From the NCBI RefSeq assembly GCF_017814915.1, contig NZ_JAGIPZ010000005.1, positions 186,001-250,000 of the forward strand: a DNA stretch of 64,000 nt. Direction: 5' to 3'. Source of the DNA: Herbaspirillum sp. LeCh32-8. GTDB lineage: Bacteria > Pseudomonadota > Gammaproteobacteria > Burkholderiales > Burkholderiaceae_D. Positions 11,616 through 19,725 of this stretch are shown here, one piece after another. The notes under the pieces are model-generated. The model saw only the letters and a program-made list of their open reading frames with translations, was not told the DNA's origin and did not search any database. The position numbers and the translations under genes were made by a program. Each line of letters begins with the position of its first letter. The first letter of the stretch is position 1.

Positions 11616-11648
11616 AAACCCGCTGCGGACCAACACCGGAGCGGGTTT
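11616..11648 (-). terminator. Hairpin after rpsU
   Basis: AAACCCGCT (11616-11624) pairs with AGCGGGTTT (11640-11648). On the minus strand it is followed by TTTTCGCATTTTT, and it lies 36 bp beyond the rpsU stop. It probably terminates or attenuates transcription into yqeY. The remainder of 11332-11683 shows no gene. Confidence 0.7.
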
Positions 11649-11683
11649 ACACATCAGCCGCACGAGCGCGCGGCGAGAAATTC

Positions 11684-11896
11684 TTAGTACAGCTTCTTCG
11701 GCAGCTGTTGGCTGCGGATGCGCTTGTAATGACGCTTCACGGCAGCAGCCAGCTTGCGCTTGCGCTCAGCGGTCGGCTTTTCGTAAAACTCGCGTGCGCG
11801 CAGTTCGGTCAGCAGACCAGTCTTTTCAATGGTGCGCTTGAAGCGGCGCATTGCGACTTCGAACGGCTCGTTTTCTTTAACACGAATAGTGGTCAT
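11684..11896 (-). CDS. rpsU: 30S ribosomal protein bS21
   Basis: Small basic ribosomal protein of 70 residues, full length for bS21. It sits near the 3' end of 16S rRNA and helps mRNA binding at initiation. The sequence starts [19 protein letters not shown] and ends with the usual basic [11 protein letters not shown] tail. It is the first gene of the macromolecular-synthesis block rpsU-yqeY-dnaG-rpoD, with a promoter at about 11941-11949 and a hairpin after its stop that may let it be made in excess of DnaG. Confidence 0.98.
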   Translation of the reverse strand: MTTIRVKENEPFEVAMRRFKRTIEKTGLLTELRAREFYEKPTAERKRKLAAAVKRHYKRIRSQQLPKKLY

Positions 11897-11940
11897 TTAA
11901 TTCAAACCAAAAAGGTTAGGCTGGATTAGCAAAGAAAGCG

Positions 11941-11949
11941 ATTCTATCA
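11941..11949 (-). promoter_or_regulatory. rpsU: Probable rpsU promoter (extended -10)
   Basis: On the minus strand TGATAGAAT forms an extended -10 box 45 bp before the rpsU ATG. TTCCAA lies 17 bp further upstream as a weak -35. AT-rich sequence (T-runs near 11978-12020) lies above it. Confidence 0.55.
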
Positions 11950-12096
11950 GACAGAAGCCCCGATTGGAAGGCCAAACGTGGCATTTTTTCCACCGGAAGG
12001 CAAAAAACCGGATAAAAATCAAAAGCTTAGCGAGGCCCAGCTCAGGGACTCCATGAACTTGAGCGAAAACAGGCCTGTCTGCGTGCGCCTTCGTTG

Positions 12097-13302
12097 TCAA
12101 ACGGACAACCCTGCCGCCACGCCCGACGCCCACGCCCACTGGAAATTGTAGCCGCCCAGCCAGCCGGAGACATCCACCGCCTCGCCCACGAAATGCAGGC
12201 CCGGCACCTTGTTGACCATCATGCTCTGCTGCGACAGCTCGCGCGTATCGACCCCGCCCAGCGTCACTTCGGCCTTGCGATAGCCCTCCGATCCGCTCGG
12301 CAGGATGACCCAGCGATTGAGCGAATCGCCCAGCTTGCGCAAGGACTTGTCGGGCATGTCGGCGATGCGGGCGTCGGCCGCGAAACCGTTGACCTTCAGC
12401 CAACCCTCGGCCAGGCGGCCGGGCAGCCACTGCGCCAGCAGGTTGCCGAGGTTCTTCTTCAGCGTGCCCTTGCCGGCGATCAGCGCCTCGGCCACATCCA
12501 GCTCGGGCAACAAGTTTAAGGTGAGCGGCGTGCTCAGCTTCCAATAGCTGGAAATCTGCAGGATGGCCGGGCCGGACAGGCCGCGGTGGGTAAACAACAG
12601 ATCCTCCAGGAAATAACCCCGTTCCTTCTTCTGCCCGGTCTCGACCTCCACCTGCAGGGCCAGGCCGGACATTTCGGCAAACGGCTCCCAGTGGCGGCCG
12701 TCGAACGTCAACGGCACCAAGCCGGGACGCGTCTCGACCAGCTTGATATCGAATTGCCGCGCGATCCGGTAGGCGAAATCGGTGGCGCCGATCTTGGGAA
12801 TCGACAAGCCGCCCGTGGCGATCACCACGCTCGAAGCCAGGATCTCGCCGGCGGCGGTGTCGATGCGAAACAGCTCGCCGTCCTTGCCGATGCCCTCGAC
12901 CGCGCACGGCATGCGCCAGGCCACGTTGCCGGCATCGCACTCGGCCTTGAGCATGGCGATGATGTCTTCGGCCGAGTCGTCGCAGAACAGCTGGCCCTTG
13001 TGCTTTTCATGAAAGCCGATGCGATAGCGCTTGACCAGCGCCAGGAAGTCCTGCGGCGTGTAGCGCGACAAGGCGCTGCGGCAGAAATGCGGATTCTGCG
13101 AGAGGTAGTTCTGGGGGCCGGCGCCGATGTTGGTGAAGTTGCAGCGGCCGCCGCCGGAGATGCGGATCTTCTCGGCCAGCTTGCCGGCGTGGTCGATCAG
13201 CACCACGCGCTTGCCGCGCTGCCCGGCCACCGCCGCGCACATCATGCCGGCGGCTCCGGCGCCGATCGCGGCCACGTCAAATTGTTGTTGCGCACTACCC
13301 AT
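12097..13302 (-). CDS. YhiN/BaiN-family flavoprotein oxidoreductase
   Basis: FAD-dependent protein of 401 residues in the HI0933/YhiN/BaiN family. It has an N-terminal Rossmann GAGAAGMMCA motif near residue 14, the family motif KIRISGGGRCNFTN, a second Rossmann-like VIATGGLSIPKIGATD segment, and a C-terminal GEAVDVSGWLGGYNFQWAWASG that closes the FAD site. The start at ATG 13302 is set by GGAGG four bases upstream; an open frame continues to 13467 but its sequence is not protein-like. Family members are broadly conserved with poorly known substrates. It stands alone between rpsU and the YbdK-type ligase. Confidence 0.88.
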   Translation of the reverse strand: MGSAQQQFDVAAIGAGAAGMMCAAVAGQRGKRVVLIDHAGKLAEKIRISGGGRCNFTNIGAGPQNYLSQNPHFCRSALSRYTPQDFLALVKRYRIGFHEKHKGQLFCDDSAEDIIAMLKAECDAGNVAWRMPCAVEGIGKDGELFRIDTAAGEILASSVVIATGGLSIPKIGATDFAYRIARQFDIKLVETRPGLVPLTFDGRHWEPFAEMSGLALQVEVETGQKKERGYFLEDLLFTHRGLSGPAILQISSYWKLSTPLTLNLLPELDVAEALIAGKGTLKKNLGNLLAQWLPGRLAEGWLKVNGFAADARIADMPDKSLRKLGDSLNRWVILPSGSEGYRKAEVTLGGVDTRELSQQSMMVNKVPGLHFVGEAVDVSGWLGGYNFQWAWASGVAAGLSV

Positions 13303-13417
13303 GGTTCCTCCGACATGCATCTCGGATGCAGCCCGAGGTCGCTTGAAAACCGTGATTGTCCGCGATCCGGCCTCCCGAAGACAAGAGCGGGCCACGCCGC
13401 AGACGCAGAAAAGACAA

Positions 13418-13445
13418 GGGGCCGGCATCTCCCGATACCGGCCCC
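13418..13445 (-). terminator. Terminator after the YbdK-type gene
   Basis: GGGGCCGG (13418-13425) pairs with CCGGCCCC (13438-13445). The minus strand continues TTGTCTTTTC, an imperfect T-rich tail. It ends the antiporter-ligase transcription unit. Confidence 0.65.
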
Positions 13446-13513
13446 CTGCCCTCTTTCGCCTTGCCATCCCCGCGCTCTGCCATCGCCGGGATGTCGCGGC
13501 TACCGAAAACGCT

Positions 13514-14743
13514 TCACTGAAAATACGGCGGCGGCGCCTCTCCCATCCACAGCTCGGAAGACAGTCGCATCATGTCGTTGAGCGAACCGCGCTGGGCGAA
13601 CATCTGGCGCAGCCAGCCGGCGTCGGACAGGCGGTCGTGCGCGATGCGGCGCAGGCGCTGCACGGTCTGCTGCTCGGCCTCGTTCTGCACATAGGGCTCC
13701 AGCACCTGCAATTGCTGCAGCAGGTGTTCGAAGATCGGCAGCTTGCGCGACGCCGACGGCGTCGCGCCATGCAGCGCCAACATGCCGTTCAGGCCGAACC
13801 GGCTGGCCTCGAAACGGTTGTACTGGTATAGCAGGTAAAAATCGTCCCCGACCACGAAGGGCCGCTCGGTCAGCACCCAGCGCGCCAGCAGTTGCGCATA
13901 AGCGCCCAGGTGCGCCGCGTGCTCGATGGTCAGCGGTGTGTCGCACACGCGGATCTCGACTGTGCCGTATTCGGGCTTGGGACGGATGTCCCAGTAGAAG
14001 TCCTTCATGCTGGCGACGATGCCCATCTGGATCAGTTCGTCGTAATAGGTCTCGAACTCGGCCCACTTGGTGTGCACCGGCGCCGTCCCCGACAACGGGA
14101 AGGCGCGCACCACGTTGCTGCGCGACGAGTCGAACTTGGTGTCGGCCCCCTGATAGAACGGCGAGGCCGCCGACAGCGCGATGAAGTGCGGCACGTAGCG
14201 GGAGAAGGCGTGGGTCAGGTACAGCGCATCGTCGCCGTTGGGCACGCCGATGTGGATGTGCTGGCCGAACACGGTGAAGGTCTTGGCCAGGTAACCGTAC
14301 TTCTCGTGCAGATAGTGGAAGCGCTCGCTGGGCGTGATGCGCTGCTCGTTCCAATGCTGGAACGGATGTGCGCCGCCGCCGGAGACGTCGATGTTGAGGT
14401 AGCGCGCGCCGTTGTTGAGCGCGGCGCGCAGGCCCTTTAGCTCCTCGATCAGGTCGTCTACGCGGGTGTGCACGCTGGAGTTGAGCTCGATCATGCCCTG
14501 CGTCATTTCCAGCTTGATTTGCTTTTGCAGATCGCGCGGCTCGATCCAGTTCAGCAGGTCGACCGCGTCGCTGGCCAGATTGTAGTTGCGACGGTTGACC
14601 AGTTGCAGCTCCAGCTCGATGCCCATGGTGAAGGGCGTGGACGAACTGAACGGCAGGATGCCCGCGCTGGTCTGCGGACCGGCCACGTGTTCTCGATGTA
14701 CGGCCTCGGCGTGAGGCGCTTGGATCAGTGTCTCGGTATTCAT
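13514..14743 (-). CDS. YbdK-type carboxylate-amine ligase
   Basis: ATP-grasp-like enzyme of the glutamate-cysteine ligase 2 (YbdK) family, 409 residues. Family members form gamma-glutamyl amide bonds, and E. coli YbdK has weak glutamate-cysteine ligase activity. Typical segments are FTMGIELELQLV near residue 40, the LEMTQGMIELNSS strand, FGQHIHIGVPNGDDAL, and the late GTVEIRVCDTP. The ATG overlaps the stop of the upstream antiporter gene as ATGA (14740-14743), implying translational coupling. The pairing suggests a thiol or gamma-glutamyl product linked to antiporter activity, but that is inference; the true substrate is unknown. Confidence 0.88.
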   Translation of the reverse strand: MNTETLIQAPHAEAVHREHVAGPQTSAGILPFSSSTPFTMGIELELQLVNRRNYNLASDAVDLLNWIEPRDLQKQIKLEMTQGMIELNSSVHTRVDDLIEELKGLRAALNNGARYLNIDVSGGGAHPFQHWNEQRITPSERFHYLHEKYGYLAKTFTVFGQHIHIGVPNGDDALYLTHAFSRYVPHFIALSAASPFYQGADTKFDSSRSNVVRAFPLSGTAPVHTKWAEFETYYDELIQMGIVASMKDFYWDIRPKPEYGTVEIRVCDTPLTIEHAAHLGAYAQLLARWVLTERPFVVGDDFYLLYQYNRFEASRFGLNGMLALHGATPSASRKLPIFEHLLQQLQVLEPYVQNEAEQQTVQRLRRIAHDRLSDAGWLRQMFAQRGSLNDMMRLSSELWMGEAPPPYFQ

Positions 14744-15948
14744 TCGCGTCCACTCTCTCCGGATTTAATGAGGGCAAACTGCGTCGCCACCGGCCCCATG
14801 AATTCCAGCACCACCATGGCGCCCGCCAGCAGCGGCAGCACGTTGGCCGTGGTGTGCGGGTACAGCGACGACACCGTTTGCATCAGCCCCACCCCGACCT
14901 CGGTCATGGGCAGGGTTCCCAATGTCAGCAGGCCAGCCTGGCGCCAGTTCATGCGTGCGAAACGCGCGAACAGGAACACGCCGCAGGCCATCGCCAGGAA
15001 GCGCGCCGCCACCAGCACCAGCACCGAGAAGCCGAGCACGGTCAGGTCGGACAGGCGCATCGATGCACCCACGGTGACGAACAGCATCACGATGAACAAC
15101 TCGTTGGCCACGCCGAACTCCAGCTCCATCAGGTCGAACTGACGATCCAGGTTCTTCGACAGGATGGCGAAGATCAGCATGGTCAGCATCACCGGAAGAT
15201 GCAGCGCATGCGCCACGCCGATGGCCAGCGCAATCACCGAAATCACCAGCACGAACTGCCAGCTTCCCTCGCGTCCCAACAGGCGCGCCAGCGGCATCAT
15301 CAGCCAGTAGGTGAGGTAGGCCAGGATGGCCGAACCGAACAGCGAGTACAGCGTGTGCTGGATCAGCGTGGACACCGGCGTGCCGGCCTCGTGCGCAATC
15401 ACCGGCAAGAGCGCATAGGCGGCCAGCACGGCGACAAAATTATTGAGCGCGGTCATCGCCGCCAGGCGGCGCGTGACCTGGCCCTCGGCCTTGAGGTCGC
15501 GCAGCACCACCAGCACCACCGCCGGCGCGGTGGCGATCGCCATCACGCCGCCCAGCAGCGCCATGACGTTATCGGAACCGAACCAGGACAGCGCCACGCT
15601 GACGAACACGAAGCACAACACCGCCGACGTGCCCACCGTGATCAGCAGCCACTTCTCGCGGCGCAGCCAGCCGATGTCGACGTAGCGACCGAGCTGGTAG
15701 ACCACCAGCGCGACGGCGATATCGGCGAAGACGTTGGTGACCTTTAAGACTTCACCCGACAGCAGGTTGAGCCCGCCGGCGCCCAGCAGGAAGCCGACCA
15801 GCAGATAGCCCGTGATGCGCGGCACCCACGGCGATTTGGAAACGATATAGCCCGCGATCAGCCCGAACAGCAGCAGACCGCCGAATACCAGCAAGGCATT
15901 CCATTGCAGCGTCTGTGCGAGGGTGAAAGACGGAAGAGCCCACTCCAT
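14740..15948 (-). CDS. Kef/CPA2-type cation:proton antiporter
   Basis: Inner-membrane protein of 402 residues with about 11-13 helices, of the monovalent cation:proton antiporter-2 family. The order is a first helix after MEWALPSF, the WVPRITGYLLVGFLLG segment, a GGVMAIATAPAVVLVVL stretch at the usual place of the ion-binding helix, and a C-terminal helix run. It lacks the cytosolic TrkA-N (RCK) domain of KefB/KefC, so any ligand gating would need another partner. The start is ATG 15948, with AGGAGG four bases upstream; the open frame above it is not supported. The stop overlaps the start of the YbdK-type ligase gene by four bases. Confidence 0.88.
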   Translation of the reverse strand: MEWALPSFTLAQTLQWNALLVFGGLLLFGLIAGYIVSKSPWVPRITGYLLVGFLLGAGGLNLLSGEVLKVTNVFADIAVALVVYQLGRYVDIGWLRREKWLLITVGTSAVLCFVFVSVALSWFGSDNVMALLGGVMAIATAPAVVLVVLRDLKAEGQVTRRLAAMTALNNFVAVLAAYALLPVIAHEAGTPVSTLIQHTLYSLFGSAILAYLTYWLMMPLARLLGREGSWQFVLVISVIALAIGVAHALHLPVMLTMLIFAILSKNLDRQFDLMELEFGVANELFIVMLFVTVGASMRLSDLTVLGFSVLVLVAARFLAMACGVFLFARFARMNWRQAGLLTLGTLPMTEVGVGLMQTVSSLYPHTTANVLPLLAGAMVVLEFMGPVATQFALIKSGESGRE

Positions 15949-16100
15949 AACTCCTCCTGAACAAAGGTTCGGATTATTGAGACCGCGCGGCATACAACAC
16001 GCTCAATACACGCAACATTGCGCAAACAATGTCGTGCAAGAGCGGCGCGCGGATCGCGAGAGCGCCGGTAAGCCGTTCGACGTGTCGATGGATGCTTGCC

Positions 16101-16159
16101 CGATGATGACGGTGCGACCCGATGATGGCCGACCGATGATGCTGCTCGTCGCGATGATC
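16101..16159. repeat. Four CGATGATG direct repeats
   Basis: CGATGATG occurs at 16101-16108, 16120-16127 and 16134-16141, with a variant CGATGATC at 16152-16159, followed by an AT-rich stretch. They lie in the 297-bp gap upstream of the antiporter gene (15948) and downstream of addA (16246), so they could be regulator sites of the antiporter promoter. No gene is seen in this gap. Confidence 0.55.
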
Positions 16160-16245
16160 TTTTTTATATTACAACGGAATAACTGCTTTCCTTGGTTTGG
16201 TGTTTTTCGATTGGGGAATTTATCCGCAGCGCATTGAGTCAGGGT

Positions 16246-19200
16246 TCAAGAGTTTTCGGTGCCCCATTGTTCCCTCAGGCTGCCGTCGGCGGTAATCAGA
16301 GCAGACCTGATTCGCTTGTCAGAAAACACCGACATCAGCGCGCCGCGATAACGCGCCAATTGCGCAGCGTAGGCGACGCGCTCGCTGTCGAGCAGGCGGC
16401 GTTTGTAATCAAGGATCCAGACCTCGTCGTCGAACATCACCACGCGGTCGCAGCGCAGCACGCCGGCCGGCGTGACGATCTCCATCTCGTTGCGCGCCCA
16501 GCGGTGCAGCGCAGGATTGAAGAAGCGCTCCAGCTGCGCCTGCGCAAACACCTGGCGCGCCTGCGCGTGCACGGTCTGCGCCATGTCGGCGGACACGCCC
16601 AGCCAGCGCACCAGCGCCGACGCCGGCGGCAGCCGCGGCGGCCAGGCCGATCCATGCGTCAGGCGTTCCAGCAAGGCGTGCAGCGCCACCCCTTCGTCGA
16701 TGGCGGCGGTCGACGCCAGCGTGCCATCTTCGGTGATCGCCGCCGGCGCATCATCGTCCTCGTCGACGGCTGTGCCGAACAGCGAAGGCGGCGCCGGGCG
16801 CGGGTCGAACAGCGATAGCGAAAAACTCTGCGCAGTGGCGGCCACTTCCGCACCGCCCACCGCCTCGTCGTCGATCTCGCGCACCGGCCCGCCGCCGGCG
16901 AACAGGCGCTGATACCAGCTGCGGTCCTGCACGCCGCCCTCGCCTGCGCCGCGCGTGCCGGCCACGCCCGATACCAGCAGCAACTGCTTGGCGCGCGTGA
17001 CGGCGACGTACAGCAAATTCCAGTCCTCCTGCTGGCGGAAGCTTTCCTCGGCATCAAACAGCGGCGCACGCGCGCGGCCGCGTTCGCTGCGACGGCCGAA
17101 GGCGGAGAAGTGCGTGGGCGCGTCCTCATCCTGCGGCCACTCGCAAAGAATGCCGACGTTGTCGTCGACCGAGTCACTGTGGTTGGCATCCAGGATCGCC
17201 ACCACCGGCGCCTCCAGGCCCTTGGCGCTGTGCACGGTGAGAATGCGCACGGCATCGGCCGCGGCGTCGACGCTGGCCTCATCGGGCGCGTCGCCGCCGG
17301 CGCTGCGCTGCAGGACGCGCAGGGCATCGATGAACTTGGGCAGGCTGGGATAGCGGCCGGCATCCATGTTCAGCGACAGTTCGACGAAGGCAGCGATGTT
17401 GCCCAGCGTCTGGCTGCGCGTGAGCGGCGAGGCGTTCTGCGCGTAGCGCGCCACCAGCTCGCCCTGGTGCAGGATCATGTCCAGCAGGTCGTGCACCGGC
17501 AGGTGCGGCGCGACGTGCAGCCAGCGTTCCAGCATATTGACCGCACGCACGATCTCGGCCGAGGCCGAACCGGCGCGCTGCATCGCCTGCATGCGCCACC
17601 ACCAGTGGCCGGCGCCGCCCTGCTCGTCTGCATGAGAAGCGATCTGGATCAGGTCGTCATCGGCGGCGCCGATGATCGGGCTTTTCAACACATGCGCCAG
17701 CGCGCGCGTGTCGTTGGGCGTGATCAGGAAGGTCAGCAACGCGATCAGGTCGGCGATCTCCAACGATTCCAGCAAGCCGCCGCGCTTGTCGGAAATGAAC
17801 GGGATCCCGGCCGAACGCAGCGCGCTCTCGTAAGCCGCCAGATGGGTGCGCTTCCTGACCAGCAGCATGACGTCGCTCCAACGCATGGCGCGCGTGGATT
17901 TGCCGTCGACTACCGCCACTTCGCGGCTGGCCTTGATCAGCGCCTGGGCCAGCGCCTCGCCTTCCAGACGACGACGCGCGTCTTCTTCTTCCGCGCGCGG
18001 CGTGAGCAGCGGATTGCGCCAGGCGATCACCGGCTCGGATGGATCCGCATCGCTGCCCTCTTCTGCCGGCGACGCTGCGTCTTCCGGGTCGTCTTCAGCC
18101 GCCTTGGCCAGCGGCAGACGCCACACCTCGCCGCCATCCAGGCCCAAGGTGGTCTGCGGTGCGAACAAGGCATTGCCGCCCTTGACGAAGGACAGGTTCA
18201 ACACCTCCACCACCGCGCTGGCGTTGCGCCGCGTCTGGTTGGCGCGCAGGATGGCCGCGCCCTGCGCGCGCAGCATATCGCGCGCGGCGATGAACACGCG
18301 CGGCTCGGCGCGCCGGAAGCGATAGATCGATTGCTTGGGATCGCCCACCACGAACACCGTCGGCTGCGCGGCATCGTCGCCATAGGCGCGCAGCCACGAG
18401 CGCACGATGCTCCACTGCAGCGGGTTGGTGTCCTGGAATTCGTCCAGAAGGATGTGCTTGTAGCGCGAATCCAGGCGCGTCTGCAGATAGGCCGCGCTGG
18501 CCTCGTCGTTGAGCAGGCGATAGGCCTGCCATTCGAGGTCGGCGAAGTCGAGCGCGCGCTGCTCGGATTTCACTTCCTGATAGAAGTCCAGATACGCGCG
18601 CCCCGCCGCAAACACCGCGCGGTTGAGCTGCATCACCAGCTTTTCCTTGCTGCGCAGCTGGAAGGCCTTGAGCACCTCGCCCACTGAAGTGAACTCGTCC
18701 TCGAAGGCTTGCAACGCGCCTTCTTCGCTACCGTCGAAATGTTTCAGCAGCGCCGCCAGCAGCGACTTCACCTTGCCGTTCTTGCGCGGCTTGTCCTTGT
18801 CGTCGAAGAACTGGAGATACAGCGCATCGAAATTCTCCAGCGACGGCCCTGCGCTGAGCGCGCTTTCGATGGCCACCGCACGCGTCTTATTGGCGGCTCC
18901 GCCCTGGCCCAGCCACACCGCCAGTTGCTCGATGCGCGCGCACAGCGGGGCCTCGTCCCACAACGACAGGCGTGCGTCCAGGCGCGCATCGTCGCCGCAT
19001 AATTGCGCCAGCCACAGCAGCGGCGTGGGCATCTCCACCTCATCAGCGTCGTCGCCGTCATGCTGGGTCGAGGCCCACCATTCGGCGCGCTTGTCGATGA
19101 AGGCGTCAAGCAAATTGCGGGCATTGAAGTCGCCGGCCAGCTCGTACAATTCCAGCAACGCGGCCTTGGCGCTTGCGCCCTTGGCGGTGCGCAGATGCTG

Positions 19201-19725
19201 CATGAAACGGCGATAGGCCTCATCCAGCAGTTCGCCGTTCTTCTCGGTCAGCGTATATCCGTGCGGCACACCGGCGGCCAGCGGCGCGATCTGCAACAGG
19301 CGCGCAAACCAGCTGTGAAAGGTATCGATCGACAGGCTCTGTTCGGAAGACAGGATGCGTTCATACAAACCGCGCGCGGCCGGCATCAAGCGCGCCAGAT
19401 CCGCCTCGGCCACGCCGCGCTGGCGCAACAGCGCGGCTGCGCCGGCGTCGTCGGCCAGCGCCAGCTCATGCAGCAGCTCCATCAGGCGCTCGCGCATCTC
19501 CTGCGCCGCCTTGCGGGTGAAGGTGATCGCCAGCAGTTCGCTGGCCTGGGCGCCGGCCAGCAGAAGGCGCAGCATGCGCGCCACCAGCAGCCAGGTCTTG
19601 CCGCTGCCGGCGCAGGCCTCGACAACAACGGAATGACGCGGATCGCAGGCAGCGCGCGTGAACACTGCGGCGTCGACGGCAGCGCCGTCGACCTCGTAGG
19701 CGGCGGGGATGATCTTGTCGCTCAC
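16246..19725 (-). CDS. addA: AddA helicase-nuclease (double-strand break repair)
   Basis: UvrD-like superfamily 1 helicase fused to a C-terminal RecB-type nuclease, 1159 residues. With AddB it resects double-strand ends for RecA-dependent repair. Walker A is ACAGSGKT at 37-44, then ITFTRKAAQEM (motif Ia), LLDEFQDTNPLQW (motif II), VGDPKQSIYRFR (motif III) and LYVAVTRAKQLL (motif VI). The nuclease domain near the end has LRCDRVV and WILDYKRR with the D...DxK residues. The GTG start at 19725 overlaps the addB stop as GTGA (19722-19725), so the two are translationally coupled in the order addB-addA. Confidence 0.94.
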   Translation of the reverse strand: MSDKIIPAAYEVDGAAVDAAVFTRAACDPRHSVVVEACAGSGKTWLLVARMLRLLLAGAQASELLAITFTRKAAQEMRERLMELLHELALADDAGAAALLRQRGVAEADLARLMPAARGLYERILSSEQSLSIDTFHSWFARLLQIAPLAAGVPHGYTLTEKNGELLDEAYRRFMQHLRTAKGASAKAALLELYELAGDFNARNLLDAFIDKRAEWWASTQHDGDDADEVEMPTPLLWLAQLCGDDARLDARLSLWDEAPLCARIEQLAVWLGQGGAANKTRAVAIESALSAGPSLENFDALYLQFFDDKDKPRKNGKVKSLLAALLKHFDGSEEGALQAFEDEFTSVGEVLKAFQLRSKEKLVMQLNRAVFAAGRAYLDFYQEVKSEQRALDFADLEWQAYRLLNDEASAAYLQTRLDSRYKHILLDEFQDTNPLQWSIVRSWLRAYGDDAAQPTVFVVGDPKQSIYRFRRAEPRVFIAARDMLRAQGAAILRANQTRRNASAVVEVLNLSFVKGGNALFAPQTTLGLDGGEVWRLPLAKAAEDDPEDAASPAEEGSDADPSEPVIAWRNPLLTPRAEEEDARRRLEGEALAQALIKASREVAVVDGKSTRAMRWSDVMLLVRKRTHLAAYESALRSAGIPFISDKRGGLLESLEIADLIALLTFLITPNDTRALAHVLKSPIIGAADDDLIQIASHADEQGGAGHWWWRMQAMQRAGSASAEIVRAVNMLERWLHVAPHLPVHDLLDMILHQGELVARYAQNASPLTRSQTLGNIAAFVELSLNMDAGRYPSLPKFIDALRVLQRSAGGDAPDEASVDAAADAVRILTVHSAKGLEAPVVAILDANHSDSVDDNVGILCEWPQDEDAPTHFSAFGRRSERGRARAPLFDAEESFRQQEDWNLLYVAVTRAKQLLLVSGVAGTRGAGEGGVQDRSWYQRLFAGGGPVREIDDEAVGGAEVAATAQSFSLSLFDPRPAPPSLFGTAVDEDDDAPAAITEDGTLASTAAIDEGVALHALLERLTHGSAWPPRLPPASALVRWLGVSADMAQTVHAQARQVFAQAQLERFFNPALHRWARNEMEIVTPAGVLRCDRVVMFDDEVWILDYKRRLLDSERVAYAAQLARYRGALMSVFSDKRIRSALITADGSLREQWGTENS

